From a virus: a stretch of DNA of 31,779 nucleotides. The position numbers and the translations under genes are program-made. The notes under the pieces are model-generated. The model did not search any database, was not told where the DNA came from, and saw only the letters and a program-made list of their open reading frames with translations. The stretch's first letter is position 1; each line of letters opens with the position of its first letter. Shown one piece after another: positions 8,562 through 16,787 of the stretch. The stretch lies in IMG/VR virus record IMGVR_UViG_3300032288_001369, positions 1-31,779 of that record, one strand, 5' to 3'.

Positions 8562-10465
8562 TGGCTGATAAGAATTATGTTGTTTCGTTAACGGTTGACG
8601 ATTCGGGCGCGGTTGCTGCGGTGAATCAGATGACTACTGCGCTTGACAATGCGGATACAAGCACGAAATCACTCAAGGCGCAGTTGCGTGAAATGCAATC
8701 ACAACTTGCATCACTTGACCCGAACACCGATGAGTTCAGAAAATTATCAGTTGCAGCAGGTCAAGTCAAAGACCAAATAAAAGATGCAAGCGAGGCGATT
8801 AGTGCGCAAGCGGGTCCAGCGTTTGAGACGTTAGGCAATAACGCATCGTTACTCAAACAGCGTTTATTCTCTTTGGATTTTGAGGGTGTTGGTCAATCGG
8901 TGAAAGCACTTGCAGGAAACATCAATAACCTGAAGTTCGGTGAAGCATCAAAAGGTCTTGGTTCTTTGACAAGCGGTTTCGGTGCGCTGGGTAAAGCATT
9001 ATTGACAAATCCTATCTTTTTGATTGGTGGTGTCATTGCTTTGGTAGTGATGAACATCGAAAGTTTAATCAATCGCGTGCCGTTTTTAAGTGCAGCGTTT
9101 GAAGTTGTTGGCGATGTTGTTGGTTCAGTTGTGCAAGGATTCAAGGACTTGACTGATTGGATAGGAATCACCGAGAATGCTGCGGTGGATGCTGCAAATG
9201 CGAGCATTGACTTACAAGACGAGACGATAAAAAATATTGACCGCAATGCTAAACGTCAGATAGCACTTGCACGGCAGAATGGTCAGGATGCAAATCAAGT
9301 AGTAATAGATGCGGAAAATCAAAAATTAGCAACGTATCAAAAAACCATTGACGAAATAAATAAACTCAATGGCACGCTAACTGAAGACCAGTTAAAAGCA
9401 AGGCAAGCAGCGAGTGACGCAATCTTTGACATTGAAACTGCACGGATTGAACGTCAAGCGGATATCAATGAAAAGGACATCAGGGAGAAAGAAGCACGTG
9501 AACAAAAGGCAGCGGATGAAGCGAAAAAGCGAGCTGAAGATGCAGCAAAAAAAGCGGAGGAACGCAGGCAAAAAGAAATAGAACAACGTGAGTTTGAAGC
9601 GCAATTCATTGCTGATTTGTATGCAGAGCAAGATGCCGAAATTGAAGCAAATAATAAAGCACTTGCCGACCGTCTTGCTGCGATATGGAAGAACGCAAAT
9701 GATTTAAGCCGTGCTGCACAAATAGCACAAGGAGATGAAATTGAAGCGATACAGTTAGAGATTGAGCAACGTCTGGATGAACAAGGAAAATCCGCGCAGG
9801 AACTTGAATTACAAAGGTCACGCGACAAATACTTTGAACAAAAAACACTACTTGAACAAGCAGGTCAAGACACAACCGCACTGACCGAACTTTACGAATC
9901 AGAGCAAAATACAATCAAAGAAAAATACGCAAAGGAAGAGGAAGCAAGGCAAAGAGAACTAAATAGAAAAAAAGTTCAACTTGCAAGTGATGCCATTGGT
10001 GCATTGTCTGCGTTAGATGCTGCCTTTAGTGCCAACAATAAGAAAGGGGCAAGAGCTGCATTCAATCGTAATAAAGCGTACGGTATTGCGCAGGCAGGTA
10101 TTCAAACTGGGTTAGCCGTTACGGCTGCATTGACCGCAGGAGGTAATCCGATTAAACTTGCAACTGGTACTCAATTTATCGAAGCAGGAATAGCTGCCGC
10201 AACCGGTATTGCACAAATAGCAAAAATCGCATCGACAAAATTCAGCGAGTCGGGTGATTCAGGTGGCGGAGGTGGGGGCGGTGTTCCTTCAGTTGGCGCA
10301 GGCGGTGGGGGTAATGTGGGGACAGTTCCCACATTCAATGCTCTCAATTTAGGTTTATTGCAAAACCGCCCGGAACAAACACCGAAAGCGTATGTACTTG
10401 CGCAAGACGTTAGTAGTGCAGTTGAAGCACGCGACAAAGTCAGAGATTTAGCACGAATAAATTAA
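8561..10465 (+). CDS. Tail tape measure protein
   Basis: 634 residues starting MADKNYVVSLTVDDSG. The N-terminal 100 residues are helical with heptad character. A hydrophobic stretch near 147-165 (NPIFLIGGVIALVVM) is typical of tape measures. A very long charged coiled coil rich in Ala/Glu/Lys (about 215-480) follows, then an Ala/Gly-rich hydrophobic segment (about 500-560) and a Gly-rich linker (about 565-590). At roughly 0.15 nm per residue the tail would be about 95 nm. It lies directly after the tail-tip genes instead of after the chaperone gene, unlike most siphophages. Confidence 0.85.
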   Translation: MADKNYVVSLTVDDSGAVAAVNQMTTALDNADTSTKSLKAQLREMQSQLASLDPNTDEFRKLSVAAGQVKDQIKDASEAISAQAGPAFETLGNNASLLKQRLFSLDFEGVGQSVKALAGNINNLKFGEASKGLGSLTSGFGALGKALLTNPIFLIGGVIALVVMNIESLINRVPFLSAAFEVVGDVVGSVVQGFKDLTDWIGITENAAVDAANASIDLQDETIKNIDRNAKRQIALARQNGQDANQVVIDAENQKLATYQKTIDEINKLNGTLTEDQLKARQAASDAIFDIETARIERQADINEKDIREKEAREQKAADEAKKRAEDAAKKAEERRQKEIEQREFEAQFIADLYAEQDAEIEANNKALADRLAAIWKNANDLSRAAQIAQGDEIEAIQLEIEQRLDEQGKSAQELELQRSRDKYFEQKTLLEQAGQDTTALTELYESEQNTIKEKYAKEEEARQRELNRKKVQLASDAIGALSALDAAFSANNKKGARAAFNRNKAYGIAQAGIQTGLAVTAALTAGGNPIKLATGTQFIEAGIAAATGIAQIAKIASTKFSESGDSGGGGGGGVPSVGAGGGGNVGTVPTFNALNLGLLQNRPEQTPKAYVLAQDVSSAVEARDKVRDLARIN

Positions 10466-10471
10466 AATAAA

Positions 10472-11059
10472 ATGGATAAAAAAAGAATAGTAAAATGTGT
10501 GATTGACGAGAACGGTAAACTCGGAATCACGGCAATGGGACTTGTTGACGTTCCTGCCATCGAAGAAAATTGGGTTGCACTCTCAAGCGAGAAAGTAAAG
10601 TTGTCAAGCGTGGACAAAGAGCGCAGGATGCTATACGGTGCTGCACTCATACCCGAAAAGTTGATTCTTCGCATTGACCAAAACAATGAAGAATACTACA
10701 TGAAGTTCGAAAAGGAAACAATCGAAACACTTGCACACAACTTCTACAAAAAGAACCTACACCATACCACGAACCTTCAGCATCAATATCCAGTGAGCGG
10801 AGTCACGATTGTGGAATCATGGCTCAAGGAAGGTGATAGCGACAAAAGCATTGCACTCGGATTGAGTGATTTACCTGATGGCACATGGTTTATCGGCGCA
10901 AAGGTTGACGATGACAACGTGTGGGAAGAAGTGAAGTCAGGTGCTATTCGTGGATTCAGCATCGAGGGCATGTTCACCGAACAAGTTGTGGAAATGAATC
11001 ACGTCAGTGTTGAATCGTTACTGATAAAAGAGATAGAGCGAGTTCTCGCTACCATATAA
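10472..11059 (+). CDS. Prohead serine protease, XkdF-like
   Basis: 195 residues, near the usual length of XkdF-type prohead proteases. The signature blocks are visible: GLVDVPAIEENW (about 23-34), YGAALIPEKLILR (about 55-67), a histidine at 104 within NLQHQYPVSG, IVESWL (about 113-118), LPDGTWFIGAKV and IRGFSIEGMF. The family cleaves scaffold and capsid precursors during head maturation. It precedes a scaffold-like gene and the major capsid gene, which fits. A hairpin terminator downstream (11109) separates it from the scaffold gene. Confidence 0.8.
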   Translation: MDKKRIVKCVIDENGKLGITAMGLVDVPAIEENWVALSSEKVKLSSVDKERRMLYGAALIPEKLILRIDQNNEEYYMKFEKETIETLAHNFYKKNLHHTTNLQHQYPVSGVTIVESWLKEGDSDKSIALGLSDLPDGTWFIGAKVDDDNVWEEVKSGAIRGFSIEGMFTEQVVEMNHVSVESLLIKEIERVLATI

Positions 11060-11072
11060 ATTCGCACCGCTT

Positions 11073-11098
11073 TTTGTTGTTAATTGTTTGTTGTTAAT
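11073..11098. repeat. Tandem 14-bp repeat upstream of the terminator
   Basis: TTTGTTGTTAATTG is followed immediately by TTTGTTGTTAATGG (13 of 14 matching). It lies in the gap between the protease and scaffold genes, just before the hairpin at 11109. It may be a binding site or may carry the -33-like TTTG of a promoter. Its function is unknown. Confidence 0.6.
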
Positions 11099-11108
11099 GG
11101 TTACTGGG

Positions 11109-11136
11109 AAAACCCTCACAACGGTGGGGGTTTTTT
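11109..11136 (+). terminator. Intrinsic terminator between protease and scaffold genes
   Basis: AAAACCCTCAC pairs with GTGGGGGTTTT (11 bp with one G-T wobble) around a 4-base loop, and a T run follows. This is a textbook factor-independent terminator on the + strand. It means the reading frame extending upstream of 11210 through this hairpin is not the real N-terminus of the scaffold gene. Confidence 0.8.
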
Positions 11137-11209
11137 CATTTTCAACTTTTTTTCAACCGCAGTGGGCAAAATCGGAGTTCTTCCGTTATACCCAAAAGAA
11201 CTTATACAA

Positions 11210-11806
11210 ATGAAATTGAAAGATCAATTACTGGGCATCTTCCAAAAGTTTGGAATTGACCCGAATGCACACGGTGTAAAGTTCGAATCAGAGGTGAAAC
11301 TTGAAGCCGAAGCACGTCTTGCAGATGGCAACATGATTTACACAAGTGCCGATGTATTCGGTGTTGGTTCGGATTGCTACATGAAGGACGCAGAAGGAAA
11401 TGTATTTCCGGTTGGAGCTGGTGAATATCCGCTCGAAGATGGAAAGATTCTTACCGTTGGTGAGGATGGCAAAATTACTGAAGTAGAGGAGATGGAAGTT
11501 GAAAGTGAAATGAGCAGCGATGACATCATTGCTACAATCAATTCGCTATCACAAAAAATCTCTGACCTTCAGAGCGCACTCGATTCAAAGAACGCTGAAC
11601 TTTCTGCGGTGAGCGAAGAACTTGCAACGGCAAAGACTGAAGCTACAGTAAGTGCAACTGAACTTGCTGCACTTAAGAAAGCTCCAGCAGCTCCATCGGT
11701 AAAAGAAAAGAAAGCAACCTTGTCTGCTTCTGCTCCTGCGAAAGCATGGGGACAAATGACATACCAAGAGCGTGTAATGGCTCAAATTCAAAACATCAAA
11801 AAATAA
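11210..11806 (+). CDS. Scaffold-like capsid assembly protein
   Basis: 198 residues from ATG 11210 (MKLKDQLLGIFQKFG). The frame is open back to 11084, but those codons overlap a terminator and give an unlikely N-terminus. A first part (about 1-85) is beta-rich and acidic. It is followed by a coiled coil of about 60 residues (IIATINSLSQKISDLQSALD, then NAELSAVSEELATAKTEA) and an Ala/Pro/Lys-rich tail ending in a helix. This acidic, coiled-coil composition, and the position between the protease and the major capsid protein, match phage scaffolding proteins, which the protease would remove from the prohead. There is no sequence-level family recognition. Confidence 0.6.
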   Translation: MKLKDQLLGIFQKFGIDPNAHGVKFESEVKLEAEARLADGNMIYTSADVFGVGSDCYMKDAEGNVFPVGAGEYPLEDGKILTVGEDGKITEVEEMEVESEMSSDDIIATINSLSQKISDLQSALDSKNAELSAVSEELATAKTEATVSATELAALKKAPAAPSVKEKKATLSASAPAKAWGQMTYQERVMAQIQNIKK

Positions 11807-11820
11807 TACTATAAAATAAA

Positions 11821-12738
11821 ATGGCTACAACTACTTCTTTAAGTACAACTTACTCGGGTAAGGTTGCAGGTGGATATATCCGCGCTGCATTTATGTCAAA
11901 CGAAACACTCGCAGGAATCACTGTAAAAGAGAATGTTGACTACAAACAAGTCGTAAGACGTTTGGTAGATGACATCACTTTTGCTGATGCTACTTGCGAT
12001 TTTACTCCAACTGGAGAAATCACTTTGGATGAAAGAATCCTTGAGATTAAGAAGCTCCAAATCCACCGTCAAATCTGCAAGGGTGATCTCGGTGCAGAGA
12101 ACGGAAGTTTACTTCAGGACTGGGATGCTCGTGATATCCAAAATGACATTCTGCCTGCTTCATTGACCGATGCTTTGATAGCTACAATCTTGGGCGGTGC
12201 TGGTGCAAAGAACGAAGATTTGATATGGAACGGAGATTCAACTAACGCTGGTGAGTACGATGGATTCGTTACTCTTATGGCTGCTGATGGAACTGTTATC
12301 AAGCCAACTCCTACCACTATCAACTCAAGCAACGTAATTGCTCAAATCGGTGTTTTGGTTGCTGCTTGCCCACAAGGTGTAAAGGGTGCAACTGAAAAGC
12401 CAATCATCTACTTGTCACAAGATATATGGGAAGACTACATGATTGCTAACGCTGGTGCAGGAAACGGATGGTACACTTACGGTGGTCCTGAAATGCCGAA
12501 GTCTTATTTCGGTTATCAGATTCACGTTTGTCCCGGTCTTCCTGCTAATCACATGCTGATGGCACAAAAGTCAAACTTGTGGTTCGGAACTAACCTTCTT
12601 TCTGACTGGAACGAAGTGAAAGTTCTTGACATGACTGACCTTGATGCTTCTGACAATGTGCGTTTCCGCGCTCGTTTCTTCGCTGGTGTTCAGTACGGTT
12701 TCGGTAATGAGATCGTTGCTTACGGAGCAAACTTCTAA
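11821..12738 (+). CDS. Major capsid protein
   Basis: 305 residues (MATTTSLSTTYSGKVAGGY). Length, acidic-neutral composition and segments such as VRRLVDDITFADATCDF, ITLDERILEIKKLQIHRQICK, IYLSQDIWEDYM and FRARFFAGVQYGFGNEIVAYG match HK97-fold coat proteins common in Bacteroidetes phages. The start is preceded by an A-rich leader (ataaaataaaATG) with no Shine-Dalgarno sequence. Codons shift visibly toward GCT, AAC, CTT and CGT compared with neighbouring genes, as expected for very high expression. Hairpins at 11109 and 12753 bracket it together with the scaffold gene. Confidence 0.85.
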   Translation: MATTTSLSTTYSGKVAGGYIRAAFMSNETLAGITVKENVDYKQVVRRLVDDITFADATCDFTPTGEITLDERILEIKKLQIHRQICKGDLGAENGSLLQDWDARDIQNDILPASLTDALIATILGGAGAKNEDLIWNGDSTNAGEYDGFVTLMAADGTVIKPTPTTINSSNVIAQIGVLVAACPQGVKGATEKPIIYLSQDIWEDYMIANAGAGNGWYTYGGPEMPKSYFGYQIHVCPGLPANHMLMAQKSNLWFGTNLLSDWNEVKVLDMTDLDASDNVRFRARFFAGVQYGFGNEIVAYGANF

Positions 12739-12752
12739 TAATCAAAAACAAT

Positions 12753-12776
12753 AGGGCGGTGTAATAGCCGCCCTTT
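12753..12776 (+). terminator. Hairpin terminator after the capsid gene
   Basis: AGGGCGG pairs with CCGCCCT (7 bp, GC-rich) around an 8-base loop, followed by TTTAAT. It lies 15 bases after the capsid stop. The T run is short, so termination may be partial, giving more capsid than downstream transcript. Confidence 0.7.
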
Positions 12777-12790
12777 AATAAAATACAAAT

Positions 12791-13321
12791 ATGAGTTGTA
12801 ACTTATCCACGGGATTCACACTCGGATGCAACGATAGCATCGGGGGTATCAAGAAAATATACATCGGCAAATTCGACCAATTAACCTACACTATCGGTGG
12901 TACTCCGGCTGAAGTTACCGCAGGAAGTGGAACGGTTTATACTTATGAGCCACTTAAAAACTCGGCTTCTGCAACTTTCAATCCGACTGTTTCTTTGGAG
13001 AATGGAACGGTGTTCTATACTCACAGCGTTTCATTGAGTTTGAAGAACATCAATGCGAGTAAGCGTGAAGAACTCGAAGCACTTGCCAAAGCACGTGTAG
13101 GATTGTTTGTTGAATTGAATAGCGGTAAAATACTTGCTTTCGGAACAACTAACGGAATGTACATGACCGCAGGAACTTTCCAGACCGGAGCTGCATTCGG
13201 TGACTTGCAGGGTTATCAGTTGACTTTCACAAGTGATGAGCCAGTTCAACCTTACACGTTGAATGATGCGACCATGACTGCGGCTAATTACACTGTAAGT
13301 CCTACAACCGAAGATCAATAA
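12791..13321 (+). CDS. Major tail tube protein
   Basis: 176 residues (MSCNLSTGFTLGCNDSIGGIKKIYIGKFDQL). The opening C-x(8)-C-x(4)-GGIKKIYI segment, beta-rich body and C-terminal FTSDEPVQPYTLND match the tail-tube family I associate with Bacteroidetes siphophages. The gene sits alone between two hairpin terminators (12753 and 13340) and has an A-rich leader, consistent with a separately controlled, abundant virion component. Family membership is from memory of the pattern, without a search. Confidence 0.7.
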   Translation: MSCNLSTGFTLGCNDSIGGIKKIYIGKFDQLTYTIGGTPAEVTAGSGTVYTYEPLKNSASATFNPTVSLENGTVFYTHSVSLSLKNINASKREELEALAKARVGLFVELNSGKILAFGTTNGMYMTAGTFQTGAAFGDLQGYQLTFTSDEPVQPYTLNDATMTAANYTVSPTTEDQ

Positions 13322-13339
13322 CCACAACTAAATCACATT

Positions 13340-13369
13340 AAAAGGGTGGGCGCACTGCCCACCTTTTTT
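13340..13369 (+). terminator. Strong intrinsic terminator after the tail tube gene
   Basis: AAAAGGGTGGGC pairs with GCCCACCTTTTTT around the 5-base loop GCACT, ending in six T. It is the clearest terminator in the window. The next ATG (13374) begins only 4 bases after the T run, so read-through transcripts would have their ribosome-loading site in the hairpin. Confidence 0.85.
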
Positions 13370-13373
13370 ATAT

Positions 13374-13763
13374 ATGGTCTATCTTAACACAAATACTGCG
13401 AATCAAACCTTGCGACTTTCACTTGATGAAGCAAGGCAATACTATTCAACTGCGTTCACTGATTATTTGTTAATCATTTCGCATGAGGAAAATAGTAATG
13501 TGGGCAATACTATCGCGCAAGTTCCCACCATTGTCAACGAGAATCAGCGTGTAACGACATTGGAAGTTACAACTGTCTCGCTCGAGTTACCGGGTCGCTA
13601 CCGATACGAGGTATATGGTCAAAATTCAAATAGTAATTTAGACCCAACGGATGCGAGTGTAGTGGGAATATGTGAGCGCGGATACTTATATTTGAACGAT
13701 TCAGGCATTTACTTTGAAGTGCCGACAATAACTATACAAGACGATATAATCTACAATGGATAA
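13374..13763 (+). CDS. Virion-associated protein of unknown function (129 aa)
   Basis: 129 residues (MVYLNTNTANQTLRLSLDEA). The body looks like a beta-sandwich and includes ELPGRYRYEVYGQNSNSNLDP, a pattern I associate with small structural proteins of Bacteroidetes phages. The start lies right behind the terminator hairpin, and the stop overlaps the portal ATG by 8 bases (13756-13763). The position between tail tube and portal suggests a structural or assembly role. No domain is recognised. Confidence 0.5.
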   Translation: MVYLNTNTANQTLRLSLDEARQYYSTAFTDYLLIISHEENSNVGNTIAQVPTIVNENQRVTTLEVTTVSLELPGRYRYEVYGQNSNSNLDPTDASVVGICERGYLYLNDSGIYFEVPTITIQDDIIYNG

Positions 13764-15546
13764 CAACATAGTAAACGTCAAGCTGCAAGAATATCAGCCA
13801 GTCAGTTCAGTTGAGAAACTTGATCGTGGTGGCTGGGTGGCATTCGGGGTGAACAATTTGTTCCCACAATACTTGCGCGAATTGAGTGAGTCAAGTCCGG
13901 TGCATGGTTCGTTGTGCATTTCTATCGGTGACATGATTGCCGGGAAAGGAATCACATCGAATCTTGGTCAGGATAGAGTTGAAGCACTTGACGTTTATGG
14001 GCAGTACTACGCAGCATCGCATGACTTCAAAAAGTATGGCGGTTATTTCGTTGAGGTGATTTATTCCAATGATAGAAAGAGCATCGCAAAGCTGCGCCAC
14101 TTACCATTTGAGGAATGTCGCATTGCGGTTGAAGGTGAAGATGAAGTTATTATCGGGATTTATCACAGTGAGGACTGGGCGAATACACGCAAGAAAAAAA
14201 ACAGACCGACATTCATTTCAAAGTTCAACCCAAGCATGGCGGCACAAGAGCCATCGCAAGTGCTTTGGAGATTCACTTACACAAGCGGTCAAATCTACCC
14301 GAATCCTGATTATTGGAGTGCAGTAAATTACATTGAACTTGAACGTCAGATAGGAATATACCACGTGAATAATATACTCAATGGTTTGTTCCCTTCATTC
14401 ATCATTTCGTTCTTCAATGGTCAAATCCCACCGGACCAACAATGGGACATGAAGAATGATTGGGAAAGGTTGCTTACTGGCGCACGTAATGCAGGAAAGT
14501 TTTTGATGACTTTCAATGAGCGCGACACTCCGAAACCTGACATCACTGCGTTCCCTTTGTCGGATGCGGATAAGCAATACACATTCTTAAGCGAAGAATC
14601 TACCAACAAGGTAATGATCGCGCATAGGATTACCACTCCGCTCATCTTTGGTATTCGTACAAACACTGGATTTGGTTCGAATAAAGACGAGATGGCAATC
14701 GGTTTAGAAATCTTCAACAATCAGGTAATTGAACCAGCACAAAGGTTAATTATCCGAGGTTTCACCGAGATTTTATCTTTTGAAATACCGAATATTCAAC
14801 TCACAGTTGTTCCAAACACACCACTTGCATTTCAGCAGGCACAACCAGTTCAACAAAGTGCCGTTTGCGATTGCGACTTAAAAAAAAAAGAATATAAGTT
14901 AGCTGAAGGAAGCGATGACTTGAGTGAAAGCGAAGTTGCTGAAGAACTCATTGCGCTCGGTGAGGATTGGGATGAAGACATGATTCTGATTGACACGTAT
15001 GAAGTTGACTACGATACTGACGATGCAGAAAACCACGACCTTGAAATGATTACTGCTCACGAACTTGCATCCACCGGAACTGCAAACCCAGCGTTCCCAA
15101 GTGAACAAGATGAAGTGATTAAAGGTAAACTATTCATGACACGTTACGTCTATCGTGGGGTCTTGAGTGATAACACACGCGAGTTTTGTAGCAAGATGTT
15201 GAAGGCAGATAAACTATATCGCAAAGAGGATATAATCGCGATGGGTAATAGAGCGGTGAACAAGGCATGGGGACCGAATGGCGCGAACACTTATGACATT
15301 TGGCTTTACAAGGGCGGTGGACATTGCAACCACTTTTGGCAGAAAGCGGTGTTCATGAGTGCGAAAGGTGGCAACATCAATCCACGTGGCAAGGATGCTC
15401 AAAGCATTGCGGTGAAGAAAGCGGAAGGCATGGGTTACAAGGTGCGCAATGAAGCACTTGTTGCTAAACTTCCGACTGACATGGACTATCATGGATTCTT
15501 ACCAACGAATCCGGTATGGGGTGCAAACGGATCAGCATATAAATAA
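13756..15546 (+). CDS. Portal protein fused to a C-terminal head-morphogenesis-like domain
   Basis: 596 residues. Residues 1-375 carry portal features of Bacteroidetes phages: WVAFGVNNLFPQYLRELSES near 27-46, a SPVHGSLCIS block, the GFGSNKDEMAIGLEIFNNQV stretch near 300-320 and a final beta strand. An acidic linker (about 380-450) follows. Residues about 455-596 form a second domain with FCSKMLKADKLYRKEDI and a YKGGGHCNHFWQK motif near 516-528, reminiscent of Mu F-like minor head proteins fused to portals in other phages. A run of ten A (14880-14889) at the junction does not break the frame. The portal is the packaging and ejection channel at one capsid vertex. Confidence 0.75.
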   Translation: MDNNIVNVKLQEYQPVSSVEKLDRGGWVAFGVNNLFPQYLRELSESSPVHGSLCISIGDMIAGKGITSNLGQDRVEALDVYGQYYAASHDFKKYGGYFVEVIYSNDRKSIAKLRHLPFEECRIAVEGEDEVIIGIYHSEDWANTRKKKNRPTFISKFNPSMAAQEPSQVLWRFTYTSGQIYPNPDYWSAVNYIELERQIGIYHVNNILNGLFPSFIISFFNGQIPPDQQWDMKNDWERLLTGARNAGKFLMTFNERDTPKPDITAFPLSDADKQYTFLSEESTNKVMIAHRITTPLIFGIRTNTGFGSNKDEMAIGLEIFNNQVIEPAQRLIIRGFTEILSFEIPNIQLTVVPNTPLAFQQAQPVQQSAVCDCDLKKKEYKLAEGSDDLSESEVAEELIALGEDWDEDMILIDTYEVDYDTDDAENHDLEMITAHELASTGTANPAFPSEQDEVIKGKLFMTRYVYRGVLSDNTREFCSKMLKADKLYRKEDIIAMGNRAVNKAWGPNGANTYDIWLYKGGGHCNHFWQKAVFMSAKGGNINPRGKDAQSIAVKKAEGMGYKVRNEALVAKLPTDMDYHGFLPTNPVWGANGSAYK

Positions 15547-15555
15547 AAATACACT

Positions 15556-16125
15556 ATGGCAGAAGTACTTTTTATATCAGAAAACTACATAAAAAAATAC
15601 ACGCAAGTGAACGGTGCGGTTGACCCGAACCTGCTTTATCCTGCGGTGTATTTGAGTCAAGACAAATATCTTTCACCTTACTTGGGCGATTCACTTTATA
15701 GTGAACTCAAAACGCAAATCGCAAACAATACCCTTGCAGGTGATTACCAAACTTTGGTAGATGACTACTGTCGCAAAGTTGTCCTTTGGTGGACAATGGT
15801 AGAAGCAATCCCATCACTCACCTACAAGATGGACAACGGCACGTTGGTGCAAAGAACTTCGGAAGATGCTTCGCCAATCAGCGACACGGTCATGAAGGAT
15901 GCGATTGAGCGTGCAAAATCAAATGCAGAATACTACACTGGCTTACTCGTTGACTACTTGTGCGCGAATAGTTCGTTGTTTCCTGAATACTCAAATAACG
16001 TCTGGCCACAACGCTCACCCATCGGTGTAAAGAAGTCAAGTTCAAACTATTTATTTAGCAGTGGCAATAGCGCGATGAACACGCGAGGTCCGGTGTTTTC
16101 TAACTTATTGAGCAAACTTCCGTAA
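15556..16125 (+). CDS. Head-tail connector/adaptor protein
   Basis: 189 residues (MAEVLFISENYIKKYTQVNG). It is mostly helical, with YLSQDKYLSPYLGDSLYSEL and CRKVVLWWTMVEAIPSL segments typical of the gp6-like adaptors that bind below the portal in Bacteroidetes phages. It follows the portal by 9 bases with an A-rich leader, supporting the assignment. The C-terminal Ser/Asn-rich tail is probably flexible. Confidence 0.6.
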   Translation: MAEVLFISENYIKKYTQVNGAVDPNLLYPAVYLSQDKYLSPYLGDSLYSELKTQIANNTLAGDYQTLVDDYCRKVVLWWTMVEAIPSLTYKMDNGTLVQRTSEDASPISDTVMKDAIERAKSNAEYYTGLLVDYLCANSSLFPEYSNNVWPQRSPIGVKKSSSNYLFSSGNSAMNTRGPVFSNLLSKLP

Positions 16126-16133
16126 ACACATAC

Positions 16134-16253
16134 ATGAACGAACAACAACTGAAGCAATACAAAAAAGAAACTGAAGCGTTGAGAGCTTACGAGCGTGAGA
16201 TGCTAAAAAAATTACAAAAGAATGAACCTAAACTTCAACCCGTTCGACGCTGA
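16134..16253 (+). CDS. Small charged coiled-coil protein (39 aa)
   Basis: 39 residues (MNEQQLKQYKKETEALRAYE then REMLKKLQKNEP), almost entirely a charged helix. It starts 8 bases after the connector stop and overlaps the next gene by 32 bases. It opens the lysis cassette and might act with the membrane proteins that follow. No family is recognised. Confidence 0.5.
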   Translation: MNEQQLKQYKKETEALRAYEREMLKKLQKNEPKLQPVRR

Positions 16254-16449
16254 TTTCAGTGAGCCGGGTTTCACATTCCTGAAATCCACGTCACTACTCA
16301 TGATAGGCACTTTGCTTGAAGGTTTGCAGGGTACACACTTGCCACCAATCGTGATAGAACTGGCAAAAGTTCTTGCCTATCTTGGTGCATCGGTAGCGTT
16401 TTTTAAGTTTCTTGGAGCGTTCTTTAGCGGAACACCACATGAGAAGTGA
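16222..16449 (+). CDS. Holin-like small membrane protein
   Basis: 75 residues. It has one amphipathic/hydrophobic segment at about 20-36 (LKSTSLLMIGTLLEGL) and a clear membrane helix at about 46-69 (ELAKVLAYLGASVAFFKFLG). The short C-terminus ends THEK-like (GTPHEK). Size, membrane segments and the endolysin three genes downstream suggest a holin. Two further one-helix proteins lie in between, so which one forms the lysis hole is unresolved. Confidence 0.55.
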   Translation: MNLNFNPFDADFSEPGFTFLKSTSLLMIGTLLEGLQGTHLPPIVIELAKVLAYLGASVAFFKFLGAFFSGTPHEK

Positions 16450-16651
16450 TGTTATCACAATAGCGGTTATCGTTGCAGTGTTTTTCCTGCTTGTAATTTA
16501 TTACGACCATGTGCTTGTAAAGCGGATGTTCAATGCAAGTAAGGAGAGAATCAACAAGATGTATGACAGTGCAAAGGCATTTTTGTTCATTCACTTTGTT
16601 GACAACACCACAACCGATTCAGACGATTCAGACATTAACGAAATAAACTAA
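16439..16651 (+). CDS. Single-pass membrane protein of the lysis cassette
   Basis: 70 residues from ATG 16439 (MRSDVITIAVIVAVFFLLVI), overlapping the holin-like gene by 11 bases; an upstream in-frame ATG at 16412 would overlap more. A membrane helix at about 4-22 is followed by a basic helical region and an acidic Asp/Ser-rich C-terminus (TTDSDDSDINEIN). A spanin-like or antiholin role is possible. No lipobox is present. Confidence 0.5.
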   Translation: MRSDVITIAVIVAVFFLLVIYYDHVLVKRMFNASKERINKMYDSAKAFLFIHFVDNTTTDSDDSDINEIN

Positions 16652-16652
16652 C

Positions 16653-16787
16653 ATGGAAGAACTAACTAATCCCGGAAGCGGTGACTTACTTCGCGAACTT
16701 ATTTTGATTGTTGCAGGATTGATCATCCGGGCGATTGAAAAAAGAAGGTTGAAGAAATCTTTGGAGAATGCCCAGTCGCAAGGTTGA
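16653..16787 (+). CDS. Small membrane protein (44 aa) before the endolysin
   Basis: 44 residues (MEELTNPGSGDLLRELILIV). One hydrophobic helix (about 13-26, ending AGLIIRAI) is followed by a basic tail EKRRLKKSLENAQSQG. It starts 1 base after the previous stop and overlaps the endolysin start by 20 bases. It is the third small membrane protein in a row and a holin/antiholin candidate. Confidence 0.5.
   Translation: MEELTNPGSGDLLRELILIVAGLIIRAIEKRRLKKSLENAQSQG

Noticed and set aside
11084-11209. Upstream extension of the scaffold-like gene
   Set aside because: It runs through a terminator hairpin and gives an implausible N-terminus; ATG 11210 gives a regular start.
12804-12812. TTATCCACG resembling a DnaA box
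   Set aside because: Single copy inside the tail-tube coding sequence, with no clustered partner sites.
14880-14889. Run of ten A in the portal gene as a frameshift site
   Set aside because: The main frame continues intact for another 219 codons with domain-like sequence; both shifted frames offer nothing recognisable.
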